Shown in pieces: positions 1 to 8,640 of a DNA stretch of 64,000 nt. The notes under the pieces were generated by a model that saw only the letters and a list, made by a program, of their open reading frames with translations, made no database searches and was not told where the DNA came from. Origin of the DNA: VXMF01 sp965206775 (lineage in GTDB: Bacteria; Acidobacteriota; Terriglobia; Bryobacterales; UBA6623); contig CBDBKU010000003.1 of the NCBI GenBank assembly GCA_965206775.1, positions 2,480,001-2,544,000 of the forward strand, written 5' to 3'. Numbering within the stretch: the first letter of the stretch is position 1; each line of letters begins with the position of its first letter. The translations under genes and the position numbers were made by a program.

Positions 1-78
1 CACGAGGGCGATCGCGTGATCGCCTACCCCGGAGACCAGATCGTCGACGGAATCGAAGTGGTCTCCCGCACTCCGTGA
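1..78 (+). CDS. C-terminal end of an RND efflux periplasmic adaptor-like protein (partial)
   Basis: The window opens inside a reading frame whose last 25 codons read HEGDRVIAYPGDQIVDG and then IEVVSRTP before a TGA at 76-78. The pattern E-G-D-R-V-I-x-Y-P-x-D-x-I-x-D-G is the usual C-terminal beta strand of HlyD/MFP-type adaptor proteins, which link an inner-membrane pump to an outer-membrane channel. Only the tail is present, so the family call rests on this short motif. Nothing else of the operon is in the window. Confidence 0.55.
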   Translation, partial: HEGDRVIAYPGDQIVDGIEVVSRTP

Positions 79-323
79 CCGGCGACGGCACAGACCCGCC
101 CGGCATCCGGCGCGGCTAGTGCCTGAAGCGCCTTGCCGCCGCTGCGCTAAACTAGGGCAAGAAAGCCGGGGCGAAGCGCCTTCTACCACCCCTTGCCCTG
201 GCCCCCAGAGTTGCACGTGTCGGAGCTATTGGAGGTTCCGAAGGCCTCTTCCGACAGACTCACCCCCACGTACGCGGCTCCGGCGCCACGGTGGCGAAGC
301 GAGCCGACCTAGGACCATCCCGA

Positions 324-1496
324 ATGTACGTTCGCAAGAGCCGCTTGCTCACACCAGGGCCGACGCCCCTGCTGCCATCAGCCATCCGAGCAATGGCGGC
401 CGCAGACCTGCACCACCGCACGGCGGACTTCAGGGCGGTCTACAGCGGCGTCATTGACGACTTGCACTATTTCATGGACACAGCCAATGGCATCGCGCTT
501 TTCGCTTCCTCTGGAAGTGGCGCGATGGAAGCGGCTGTCTCGAACCTGTTCTCTCCGGGAGACAAAGCTGTCGTGTGCGTCGCCGGCAAGTTTGGGGAGC
601 GCTGGGTTCAGATTTCGAAATCATTTGGCCTGAAGGCTGTTGTCCTATCGAAACCGTACGGGGAGGCTGTCCAGCCGGAGGAGCTCGAGGCAGCGTTGCG
701 CGAGCACACCGACACGAAAGGGGTGTTCGTTCAAGCAACGGAGTCCTCGACAGGGATTTCACACGACGTCGAGGCCATGGGAAGGATCGTGGGCTCGACG
801 AACGCGATCTTCGTCGTGGACGCCATAACCGGACTGGGCAGCAGCGAGCTGCAAATCGACGACTGGGGCCTGGACGTGGTGATTGGTGGGTCTCAGAAGG
901 CCCTGATGCTCCCGCCGGGACTGGCCTACTGCTCCGTGAGCGAGAAGGCGATGCGCAGGGTGGACCGCGCAGCGAATCCCAGTTTCTACTTCAACCTGAA
1001 GAAGCACATCGAAGCCGGGCCGAAGGGCGACTCCCCATGGACTCCAGCATCGTCGCTCATTCTCGGACTCTCGGAAGTGCTTCGATACATTCGCGAGATT
1101 GGCCGAGTCCGCCTGATCCGCAATGCCCAGCTGCTAGCCGAGGCGACCCGAGAGTCCGCCCGCGCAGTCGGGTTGCAACTCTTCGCTCGGAACGCAATCC
1201 CGGCCGGCGCTGTCACCGCGATCCTCGCACCCGACGGAATCGACTCCGGGGAGATCGTGCGTGGATTCAAGGATCGCTTCGAATCGATCATCGCGAACGG
1301 CCAAGGTTCCATGAAGGGCCGGATCTTCCGCTTCGCGCATCTCGGCTACTTCGATTTTCACGACCTGTTCGCAACGGTCGCGGAATTGGAAACGATCCTT
1401 CACCTGATGGGTCGGGATGTGGAGTTCGGAAGCGGCGTGAGAGCAGCGCAGGCCGTCTACCTCGCAGCTCTCGCCGAGGATGGGGGCCGACGGTGA
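324..1496 (+). CDS. class V aminotransferase (serine-pyruvate / alanine-glyoxylate type)
   Basis: This 390-residue protein is a PLP-dependent fold-type I aminotransferase of class V. It starts M-Y-V-R-K-S-R-L-L-T-P-G-P-T-P, the typical opening of serine-pyruvate and alanine-glyoxylate aminotransferases. Motifs visible are the phosphate-binding SSGSGAMEA (about 62-70), the cofactor aspartate in VVDAITG (D166) and the Schiff-base lysine in GGSQKALMLPPG (K192). An in-frame ATG 33 bases upstream would add residues without family character, so I chose 324. The stop overlaps the GTG start of serA by four bases (GTGA), implying translational coupling. In bacteria this pairing often serves serine biosynthesis or interconversion, with the enzyme acting on phosphohydroxypyruvate or glyoxylate; the exact substrate cannot be read from sequence. 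Confidence 0.9.
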   Translation: MYVRKSRLLTPGPTPLLPSAIRAMAAADLHHRTADFRAVYSGVIDDLHYFMDTANGIALFASSGSGAMEAAVSNLFSPGDKAVVCVAGKFGERWVQISKSFGLKAVVLSKPYGEAVQPEELEAALREHTDTKGVFVQATESSTGISHDVEAMGRIVGSTNAIFVVDAITGLGSSELQIDDWGLDVVIGGSQKALMLPPGLAYCSVSEKAMRRVDRAANPSFYFNLKKHIEAGPKGDSPWTPASSLILGLSEVLRYIREIGRVRLIRNAQLLAEATRESARAVGLQLFARNAIPAGAVTAILAPDGIDSGEIVRGFKDRFESIIANGQGSMKGRIFRFAHLGYFDFHDLFATVAELETILHLMGRDVEFGSGVRAAQAVYLAALAEDGGRR

Positions 1497-3076
1497 AGGT
1501 TCTCGTAGCGGACGCTGTCGACGCGGCTGCAATCAATCTCTTGCGCGCGGAAGAATCGTTCGGCGTAGTCGTTTCGAACCCCAAGGAATTCCACGCACAC
1601 CTGAGCGAAGCCGAGGCACTGATCGTTCGCAGCAGCGTCAAGGTCACCGAAGACGTGCTCGAACAGGCTCCGCGATTGAAGGTGATCGGCCGCGCGGGTG
1701 TCGGTATCGACAACATCGACTGCGACGCCGCGACCGAACGCGGCATAGTCGTAATGAATACGCCAGGGGGCAACGCGACGTCCGTGGCGGAGCACACGCT
1801 TGCCCTGATTCTTTCGCTCGCGCGAGCGGTTCCCTCGGCAAGCGCGTCGACCAAGGCGGGGCAATGGGAACGCAAGAAGTTCCAAGGCAACGAGGTTTTC
1901 GGCAAGACGCTCGGCATTATCGGGCTGGGCAGCATCGGGCGTCAGGTCGCCCAGCGAGCGAAGCCCTTCGGCATGGAAGTCGTCGCCTACGATCCGTTCG
2001 TATCTAGCGACGCAGCGAAGGACTGCGGCGTGCAACTGATCGAGTTGGACCCGCTCTTCTCGAGAGCGGACTACATTACCCTTCACCTGTCGCTGACGGC
2101 AGAGACCGCCGGCATCATCAACGCCGGATCGATTGCAAGGATGAAGGACGGCGTCCGGATCGTGAACTGCGCTCGCGGAGAGTTGATCGACAGCAGCGCA
2201 TTGGCCACTGCAATCGGGTCTGGGAAGGTTGGCGGCGCCGCGCTAGACGTTTACGAACGGGAGCCTCCCGGCGACTCTCCCCTGCTGACGCACGAACAAG
2301 TGGTGGCGACTCCCCATATCGGGGGCTCGACGGCCGAGGCACAAGCCAAAGTCGGTATCGACATAGCTGTCCAAGTACGCGATTTCCTCAAGTCGGGGGT
2401 CGTCGTGAACGCGGTGAACACGCCCTCGGTCACTGCCGAGCAGCACCAAAGGCTCGCACCGTACCTGCAACTCGCCGAGCGGCTAGGATCGTTTGTCGCG
2501 CAAACGTCGGTCGGCCGACCCGTGCGGGTCAAGATTACCTACTCGGGCGACTTCGGAGAGACGGACGCGACCATGATCCGCAACGCGGCACTGAGCGGGG
2601 TCCTCAATTGCTTCCTGTCGCAGAAAGCGAATCTGGTCAACGCTTGGCAAATCGCCCGCGAGCGGGCGCTCGGAGTGAGCGAAGTGCGGCGCGGACGGAC
2701 GCATTTCAGCGATTCGGTCAAGCTTGGCTTGAAGACGGAAGACATTGAACGCACGGTCGAAGGGGCGGTCTTCCCGGATGGGTCGCCCCGCCTCCTCAGC
2801 GTTGACGGCATCTTTTTGGAATCGTACCTTGGCGGTTCCCTGCTCTACGTAACAAACAAGGACGTCCCCGGCGTCGTGGGCCGTCTCGGCACAGTTTTGG
2901 GAGAGAGTGGCATCAATATCTCCAACTTCGCTCTAGGGCGCGGGGAGAAAGAGTCGGCGACGGAACCGGCTCAAGCGGTGGCCCTTGTTCAAACAGATGA
3001 ACCGCTGCCCGCCTCAGTACTGGATCGCTTGTACCGGATGCAAGCGGTCACGTACGCGAAGGCAATTGACTTGTAG
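1493..3076 (+). CDS. serA: D-3-phosphoglycerate dehydrogenase
   Basis: This 527-residue enzyme oxidises 3-phosphoglycerate to 3-phosphohydroxypyruvate, the first step of serine synthesis. It has the length and order of the long bacterial form: an N-terminal substrate/NAD domain with GRAGVGIDNID, the Rossmann motif GIIGLGSIGRQVA, the catalytic arginine in NCARGELID, the catalytic histidine in ATPHIGGSTAEA, an intervening domain, and a C-terminal ACT domain (LLYVTNKDVPGVVGRLG then GINISNFALGR). The ACT domain usually mediates serine feedback inhibition. The start is a GTG at 1493 that overlaps the aminotransferase stop. A longer open frame reaches back to 575, but the upstream part is out-of-frame shadow of the aminotransferase gene. 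Confidence 0.96.
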   Translation: MKVLVADAVDAAAINLLRAEESFGVVVSNPKEFHAHLSEAEALIVRSSVKVTEDVLEQAPRLKVIGRAGVGIDNIDCDAATERGIVVMNTPGGNATSVAEHTLALILSLARAVPSASASTKAGQWERKKFQGNEVFGKTLGIIGLGSIGRQVAQRAKPFGMEVVAYDPFVSSDAAKDCGVQLIELDPLFSRADYITLHLSLTAETAGIINAGSIARMKDGVRIVNCARGELIDSSALATAIGSGKVGGAALDVYEREPPGDSPLLTHEQVVATPHIGGSTAEAQAKVGIDIAVQVRDFLKSGVVVNAVNTPSVTAEQHQRLAPYLQLAERLGSFVAQTSVGRPVRVKITYSGDFGETDATMIRNAALSGVLNCFLSQKANLVNAWQIARERALGVSEVRRGRTHFSDSVKLGLKTEDIERTVEGAVFPDGSPRLLSVDGIFLESYLGGSLLYVTNKDVPGVVGRLGTVLGESGINISNFALGRGEKESATEPAQAVALVQTDEPLPASVLDRLYRMQAVTYAKAIDL

Positions 3077-3275
3077 TGACCCGCCGGGCCAGCGCATTCC
3101 AATCCAGCGACGTCCGTCGTGCTCGTGCGAAAGCGTCGATTGATTCTCAGTCAACCTACCCGCGAGGCTTGGGTCGTTGGCGAGCAAGATTCCACTTCGG
3201 CTCTGACGGATCCAGATCGATTCCTCTCGGTCCCCGAGGTTCGATCAAATTGCTGCTAGCGCGAACTTCAGGAAG

Positions 3276-3512
3276 TCAGAACTTGACCCCGCGTTTCTGG
3301 AGATCGTCCAGTACGCGGTCCACGCCACGCCGGTTCATGATCTTTATGCCTTTGGCACTGATCCGCAACCTTACCCAGCGGTTCCGGCGAGGCGACCAGA
3401 ATCGCTTGTCCTGTAGGTTTGGATAAAAGCGCCGCTTCGTCTTGTTATTCGCATGCGAAACGTTGTTGCCCGACATCGGGCGCTTGCCGGTGACTACGCA
3501 AACTCGTGCCAT
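3276..3512 (-). CDS. rpmB: 50S ribosomal protein L28
   Basis: The 78-residue product begins MARVCVVTGKRPMSGNNVSH and continues with N-N-K-T-K-R-R-F-Y-P-N-L, the hallmark of ribosomal protein L28 of the large subunit. The C-terminal half carries LRISAKGIKIMNRRGVD, also typical. Length matches the family (about 63-78 residues). One cysteine is present near the N-terminus (C5), and the downstream zinc-ligand cysteines of the C+ type are absent, so this is a zinc-independent form. It is monocistronic here, with about 100 bases to the next gene on the same strand. Confidence 0.97.
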   Translation of the reverse strand: MARVCVVTGKRPMSGNNVSHANNKTKRRFYPNLQDKRFWSPRRNRWVRLRISAKGIKIMNRRGVDRVLDDLQKRGVKF

Positions 3513-3618
3513 GTGATGGTCTCATGTCGGGGCGGCAAGCCCCGTGTTCTCCTACAGTAACACAGATTCGGTCGGTTCCTGCCTGAGTGCCGGCAAGCCC
3601 CAGGGATCGCCTCGAACC

Positions 3619-4884
3619 CTAGTCGCCCGGCGTCGGCTTGTTGCCGGGTCTGGGGAGCGTGAGCGCGAGGGGCACTCCTAGCAGCGGCAGTGCCGTGAAT
3701 GCCCAGAAAACAGCTTGCAGTCCGAAAGCGTCCGCGAACCAGCCCGCCACTGGTACGAATAAAATGCCCGCCGTACCCCAGCCGAACCCCATCATCATGG
3801 CCGACGTCGTTCCCGCCTGGGAGGGTACTAGTTCCTGCGCCATGACAACGTTCACGGGGATCGTGGCCAACATGATGACGCCTCCCAAAAACAAGGCCAG
3901 CATCGAGATCCACCCTTCCGCTGCCATGAATACCCCTAGGAACGGTACGCAAGCGATGGACGATGCCACGATGACTGACCGCCCTCCGAAGCGGTCTGCG
4001 GCCGCACCTCCAACAAACGAGCCGACGGACGTGCTCAGAAAGTACACGGCCAATGCAGCGCTCGCAACCTTGAGGTTTGCCCCGCGTACTTGAACCATGT
4101 AGAGCGAGAGAAACTGAGCAAGCCCAACTTGGACTATCGAGCGCAATACAACCAAGATATAGAGCGAGAGCAACGCTCTTCTCTGCCCGAGCAGAGCGTG
4201 CCAGTCCACTGCGGACCTCGCCCGGCCGCTGGTACGGATGGGGCGAGGAACCCTCCAGAGCAACCAAGGCGCAAGCACCACCACCGGAACTGCCGCGTAC
4301 CAAAGCCGCTCGAAACCAAACCATTCGATCACCGCTGTCAGATAGATGGGGCCAAAGGCGAGCCCTGCCGTTCCGACGGTAATGAACACGGCCGTGGCGA
4401 TCCCTCTGCGATCCCCTCCCAGCCGGCCAGCCTGGCTTGTACTGTGTGGGTGGTACGACGCCGAGCCCATGCCACCTACAAGCAGCAATGCGACAACTGC
4501 CGCGAATCCAGGGGCAAGGCCCAGCGCAGACAGGAATACCGCCGTCACCAAAGGGCTCAGGACCGTGAAGTGTCGGTTTTGCAAGCGGTCGCTCACAAGC
4601 CCGAAAGGCAGTTGCAGCAGCGCCGACGAGAACATCCAGAACCCACCCAGCAACCCCGCTTGGGCTAGGCTCAAGCTGAAACGCTCCGCGAGAAGCGGCT
4701 GGACCGTCGGCAGCGCCGACGAGAAACAGTCAACTACGAAATGGGTGACCAGTAGCAGTAGAAACGCCTCACCGGCGCGGCGCCGGGAACTGAATCCCGC
4801 CGTCAGGACAGGCTTGATCGGGATGGAACTGGTCCGAGACTCCGCCGAGACCGGCTCAACCGCTCCGGATTCTGTCGGTTCCAT
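3619..4884 (-). CDS. MFS transporter, fosmidomycin-resistance (Fsr)-like
   Basis: The 421-residue protein has about 12 hydrophobic segments and belongs to the major facilitator superfamily. After a roughly 40-residue polar N-terminus come THFVVDCFSSALPTVQPLL (first helix), FGLVSDRLQNR (the helix 2-3 loop motif), then GGMGSASYHPHSTSQAG, which resembles the G-x-G-S-A-x-x-H-P motif of the fosmidomycin resistance family. Such proteins export small molecules across the inner membrane by proton antiport; the substrate here is unknown. I chose the ATG at 4884 because AAGGA lies five bases before it; a longer form could begin at 4929. It is followed by rpmB on the same strand, but the 106-base gap suggests separate transcription. 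Confidence 0.82.
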   Translation of the reverse strand: MEPTESGAVEPVSAESRTSSIPIKPVLTAGFSSRRRAGEAFLLLLVTHFVVDCFSSALPTVQPLLAERFSLSLAQAGLLGGFWMFSSALLQLPFGLVSDRLQNRHFTVLSPLVTAVFLSALGLAPGFAAVVALLLVGGMGSASYHPHSTSQAGRLGGDRRGIATAVFITVGTAGLAFGPIYLTAVIEWFGFERLWYAAVPVVVLAPWLLWRVPRPIRTSGRARSAVDWHALLGQRRALLSLYILVVLRSIVQVGLAQFLSLYMVQVRGANLKVASAALAVYFLSTSVGSFVGGAAADRFGGRSVIVASSIACVPFLGVFMAAEGWISMLALFLGGVIMLATIPVNVVMAQELVPSQAGTTSAMMMGFGWGTAGILFVPVAGWFADAFGLQAVFWAFTALPLLGVPLALTLPRPGNKPTPGD

Positions 4885-4986
4885 GTTGTCCTTGCGAACT
4901 GGGCCGGACGAGCGGTGCGCGAGCAGCACCGTAGTAGCCCTGTCGGGTCTCGCCCCGTTTTCGCTCCACGTTTGGAGGGAGTGCGG

Positions 4987-5352
4987 CTAACTTGCGAGAT
5001 TGTCCCAGATCCCAGTACGGAGTTCGTTCAGTCGATGCTCGGCCGCATCCCGGACATAGAGGTACTGGTCCTCTTTGGCAACTCGCTCAAGCTCGGACTC
5101 GTCGGTCATGACCTTTACGACCTTGCGGCGAATCTCCTCGTCAGTCGACTCGCGTACAAGGCGTTGATAGTGCGAGGAATCGGGCTGCAGGTCACGCAAA
5201 GCTGCCAGCGCCTCGTGCCGGATGAACCACTCGCCATCGCTGACGATGATTTCTGCCAAGACCCCTGGATTCTTGATGTCCGAGATGGAATCTTTCCGAA
5301 CGTCGGGATTAGAGTGCCGCCATTTCGGGCGGAACAAATTCATGAAACCCAT
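4987..5352 (-). CDS. small HEAT-repeat-like protein of unknown function
   Basis: This 121-residue hydrophilic protein consists of short paired helices of the type D-x-x-V-R-x-x-A/S-I-x-x-I: VRKDSISDIKNPGVL, then WFIRHEALAALRDLQ, then EEIRRKVVKVMTDE and LYVRDAAEHRLNEL. That spacing of about 30 residues fits HEAT-like repeats (about four), which usually mediate protein contacts. There is no signal peptide and no catalytic motif. It lies between the MFS gene and the sugar dehydrogenase on the same strand, 35 bases after the latter, and may be co-transcribed with it. Confidence 0.65.
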   Translation of the reverse strand: MGFMNLFRPKWRHSNPDVRKDSISDIKNPGVLAEIIVSDGEWFIRHEALAALRDLQPDSSHYQRLVRESTDEEIRRKVVKVMTDESELERVAKEDQYLYVRDAAEHRLNELRTGIWDNLAS

Positions 5353-5387
5353 TTGGGAACCACCCTGCGAACGTTAGCCGAGCTTGC

Positions 5388-6602
5388 CTATTCGCCGTAG
5401 CTGATGCGCCAAATCTTGCGGCCGCCATCGTCGCTAACGAGCATGGAGCCGTCCCTGAGAATATGCACTCCGACCGGCCGGCCCCAGACCTCGACCTGGT
5501 CGGAGCCAAGCATCCACCCGGTAAGGAAGTTCTGCGGGCCGGACTGCGGACGACCGTCCTCGAACGGTATGAACGCTACGCTGTAGCCTGTTCTTACCGA
5601 GCGATTCCATGAGCCGTGGAATGCTAGGAACAGGCCCCCCCTGTACTCCTCTGGAAACTGGGTTGCCGTGTAGAACCTCATGTCTAGCGCGGCCACGTGT
5701 GCGCCGAGCAGCACGTCCGGGTAGAGAGTGCTTTCGACCATTTTTTTGTGGAGCTCGGCGTCGTAGGCCTTGTCTTCCTTGTGCCGAGGCTCGGCGTGTG
5801 GCCCGGTGTAGGCGTAAGGCCAGCCGTAGAACTCGCCCTCCTTGACATTGACTAGGAAATCGCTGGCAATGTCGTCACCGAGGCCGTCCCGCTCCTGCAC
5901 GGCCGCCCAGATCTCCTTCGAGCCCGGGTACCATTGCAGGCCGATAATGTTGCGCAGGCCGGCCGCCACCGTCTCGTGACCGCTCCCGTCGGGGTTGTAG
6001 CGATGCAGTGCCGCGCGCACCGGATCCTCTCCAAGGGCAATGTTCGATCCCGACCCGACAGACACGTAAAGCTTCTTGCTGTCCTCGTCGAAAAGCAGCG
6101 ACCGGGTCCAGTGGCCTTTTCCATGGCCCTCGTACGAGATAATCTCGTCACCAGGGCCTGCTGTCATTTCCTTCGCGCTGTACACGTATCGCTTGACCGA
6201 CGTCGGCTCGGCTACATAGAGCCACTTGTCGTGGAAAGCGAGCCCGAAAGGCCGGTCAAGTCCTTCGATCAGCTTCTTCAGGCTTCCTTCGTGATGCACG
6301 TAGACAGCGCCATCCGGCTCGTTGCGCGATCCCGAGTCCGAGAACACAAGCTCGTCGCTCGGCCCGTACGTCATGAACCTAGGTCTCTTGAAATCGCCGG
6401 TGAGATATTCCTCGACCTTGAAGCCGTCGGGAACAGAAAGCATGGCCCCGGATGGCTGCTCGACGACATTCGGCCGATTCGTCGCCGACGGCGTCTCGAA
6501 CGGGGCCGGAAGCCCCTTCCAGTTCACAGGCTTGCTTGGCTCCGCAACTGCTACGGCCGCCAGGGACAGCAAGGAGAGTGAGAATTTCAACCAATTCCGC
6601 AT
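5388..6602 (-). CDS. secreted PQQ-dependent sugar (glucose/sorbosone) dehydrogenase-like protein
   Basis: This 404-residue protein starts with a clear Sec signal (MRNWLKFSLSLLSLAAVAVA) followed by a six-bladed beta-propeller of the soluble glucose/sorbosone dehydrogenase family. Family landmarks include VPDGFKVEEYLTG, KRPRFMTYGPSDELVFSDSG, the blade motif GLRNIIGLQWYPGSKEIW, and FHGSWNRSVRTGY near the end; the terminal blade reads PVGVHILRDGSMLVSDD. Such enzymes oxidise aldoses in the periplasm using PQQ. Open frame extends 43 codons upstream, but the signal peptide fixes the ATG at 6602. No PQQ synthesis genes occur in this window, so the cofactor is assumed from the family. Confidence 0.88.
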   Translation of the reverse strand: MRNWLKFSLSLLSLAAVAVAEPSKPVNWKGLPAPFETPSATNRPNVVEQPSGAMLSVPDGFKVEEYLTGDFKRPRFMTYGPSDELVFSDSGSRNEPDGAVYVHHEGSLKKLIEGLDRPFGLAFHDKWLYVAEPTSVKRYVYSAKEMTAGPGDEIISYEGHGKGHWTRSLLFDEDSKKLYVSVGSGSNIALGEDPVRAALHRYNPDGSGHETVAAGLRNIIGLQWYPGSKEIWAAVQERDGLGDDIASDFLVNVKEGEFYGWPYAYTGPHAEPRHKEDKAYDAELHKKMVESTLYPDVLLGAHVAALDMRFYTATQFPEEYRGGLFLAFHGSWNRSVRTGYSVAFIPFEDGRPQSGPQNFLTGWMLGSDQVEVWGRPVGVHILRDGSMLVSDDGGRKIWRISYGE

Positions 6603-7197
6603 GGCTATTAGCGTAGCGGATTTCACCGGCATTGGCACGGGTAGCATGCACATTCCGGACGGGGGATCGATTCGCGGCGGCAAGAGCATATATGCTGCCC
6701 TCAGCGTAGTCACGGTCGGGCACGGCGGCACTCAGTCCCCGCGGTCCGACCCCTATTCGGCCTGGGAGCGCGGCGCGTGATCGATATCTGCGCGGTGGTT
6801 CGACGTCATATGGTGGACCTTCGGAAATTCGCATCGTCGCCGCCCCCGCAGAGCATTCGATCTCGTTCGCCTAGTAGCGGAGAGCCCACGAACGTCCGTT
6901 CGGGAGACGAGATACACGATCTCGGATCCGCCAATGCAACGCCCCTGTAAATCGTCGTCGCCAGCGTCGCAGGGCTTCATCCAGACAATTGCCAGTGCCG
7001 AATCGATTTCGGCCCCAGCCGGTCCGGCAACGGCGATCCAAACGGAACACAATGGGAAACCTGCCCCGGGCAAAGAGATGAGCGACCGTGATTCCGTTGC
7101 TGCTTTCGAGACGCCTCGGCCTTCGCACAGTCTCCGGTGACGCCAACGACGAACGTTGCGCCACGGCCCGTGTGCGGTATCGGAGGCGACGCTCAGA
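6603..7197. other. non-coding stretch between sugar dehydrogenase and sulfatase genes
   Basis: About 595 bases without a convincing gene. Several open frames cross it, the longest on the minus strand at 6753-7262, but their compositions are arginine-rich and lack recognisable motifs, and the longest overlaps the end of the sulfatase gene. It could be a decayed gene. I see no tRNA, repeat or clear terminator. Confidence 0.5.
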
Positions 7198-8622
7198 TCA
7201 TTGCGGTACCGCAACCTCGTTCGTGCGGCGGTTGGCAGGCTGTTCGGGGGCTTCCGGTGCATTGGTAGAAGGCAACCACTTCGCCAACTGGTGCTTTACG
7301 TCCCCGTAGTTTTCGTCGGACGCGAGGTTTGTCCATTCCATCGAATCTGCACCGTGGTCATAGAGCTCCTCGGTTCCATCGGCGTAGCGGATATAGCGGA
7401 AGTTCTCGGAGCGAACTGCGTGATTGTTTCGGCCGTAGGTTGTTACCGTCGGCTGCCAGGGCAGTTCTGGGTTCCGCAGCAACGGGACGAGGCTCCGCCC
7501 ATCCAAGTCCGCTTGCGGGTCGAGGCCGGCGAGATCGACCAGCGTGGGGTACACATCGAGCAGGTTGACTGGTCGCGGCGATATTGCCCCGTTTCGGGTG
7601 CCTTCAGGGAGGCCCGGCGTGCCGGTCGGCGCTGCAATCAGCAGCGGAACCCGAGTCGCCTCTTCCCAAAGAGCAAACTTGCGCCAATGATGCTTCTCGC
7701 CGAGATGCCAGCCATGATCCCCCCACAAGACGATGATGGTGTTGCCTGCGTGTCCGCTCTCATCAAGCGCGTCCAGCACGATGCCGAGCATGTCATCAGC
7801 GAAGTTGATCGAGGCAAGGTAGGAGCGGACAGCTTCTTTCCACTGGCCGTGCGCGATGACGCTGGCGTGATCTCTCTCCGGCTTCGCCATCTTGACACCG
7901 GCTTGCGGCACGTCCGCGAGGTCGGCGTCGAATACCCGCGGAAGCACTACCGATTCGGCGGGAAAGCGATCCAAGTAGTTCTTGGGAACGTGCCATGGCA
8001 GATGCGGCCTGAAGATGCCGCACGCCAGGAAGAACGGCTTGTCGTGCCGTGCTTTCAGTTTTTCCGCCACCCACCCAGCCACCTTTGCGTCCGACATTTC
8101 GGCGGCTGCGACGTTCAGCGGGCCCCAATCGAACCCGCCCGTGCCCGGGATGCCGTTCGCGGGCCGGGTCGGCGGCACCGGGTCCGGCTCGCGCTGTTGC
8201 ATCTTTGATGGCCAGTACTCGTTCCACGAGGGCGGGTCGGGATAGACACCGTGATAGATCTTCCCTGCTCCCCCGGCCCAGTAGCCGCCCTTCACGAATG
8301 CCTGGGGGAGCGTCACAGCGTCACGCATCGCCGGCCGCCATGCCTGCCGGTTGTTGTAGATGCCTGACTTGTACGGTGCGATGCCCGTCATCAGCGCCGC
8401 CCGCGACGGGTTACAGGACGGGGCAGCCGTGTAGGCTCGGGAGAAGAGCGTCGAACGCTTGGCTAGCCGGGCAATGTTCGGTGTCCTGGCCTGCGGATGC
8501 CCGCCCAGAGGTTCGATCCAATCGTTCAGATCGTCGACCGCAATGAACAGCACGTTGGGTGGTGCCGCTGCCAAGGCAGCAGGCACCAGCACCAGCATCA
8601 GAAATACGAGGAACCTTCTCAT
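7198..8622 (-). CDS. secreted sulfatase, iduronate-2-sulfatase-like
   Basis: This 474-residue enzyme has a Sec signal (MRRFLVFLMLVLVPAALAAA) and the type I sulfatase fold. The metal ligands are in NVLFIAVDDLNDW (D30, D31), and the formylglycine motif C-x-P-S-R is intact as CNPSRAALMTG (C70), so a maturase should convert C70 to the catalytic aldehyde. WGDHGWHLGEKHHWRKF carries the later D-H-G and H-x-x-x-K elements; the overall layout is that of iduronate-2-sulfatases. It hydrolyses sulfate esters, probably of polysaccharides, in the periplasm. It follows the symporter gene by 18 bases on the same strand and is probably in its operon. Confidence 0.93.
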   Translation of the reverse strand: MRRFLVFLMLVLVPAALAAAPPNVLFIAVDDLNDWIEPLGGHPQARTPNIARLAKRSTLFSRAYTAAPSCNPSRAALMTGIAPYKSGIYNNRQAWRPAMRDAVTLPQAFVKGGYWAGGAGKIYHGVYPDPPSWNEYWPSKMQQREPDPVPPTRPANGIPGTGGFDWGPLNVAAAEMSDAKVAGWVAEKLKARHDKPFFLACGIFRPHLPWHVPKNYLDRFPAESVVLPRVFDADLADVPQAGVKMAKPERDHASVIAHGQWKEAVRSYLASINFADDMLGIVLDALDESGHAGNTIIVLWGDHGWHLGEKHHWRKFALWEEATRVPLLIAAPTGTPGLPEGTRNGAISPRPVNLLDVYPTLVDLAGLDPQADLDGRSLVPLLRNPELPWQPTVTTYGRNNHAVRSENFRYIRYADGTEELYDHGADSMEWTNLASDENYGDVKHQLAKWLPSTNAPEAPEQPANRRTNEVAVPQ

Positions 8623-8640
8623 AGCGGTTCCATTGTAGGG

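Noticed and set aside
575..1492. Long open frame upstream of serA in the serA reading frame
   Set aside because: It lies across the aminotransferase gene in another frame, is arginine-rich, and has no domain; serA is explained by the GTG at 1493.
7156..8208. 350-codon plus-strand frame
   Set aside because: It is antisense to the sulfatase gene, whose catalytic motifs are clear.
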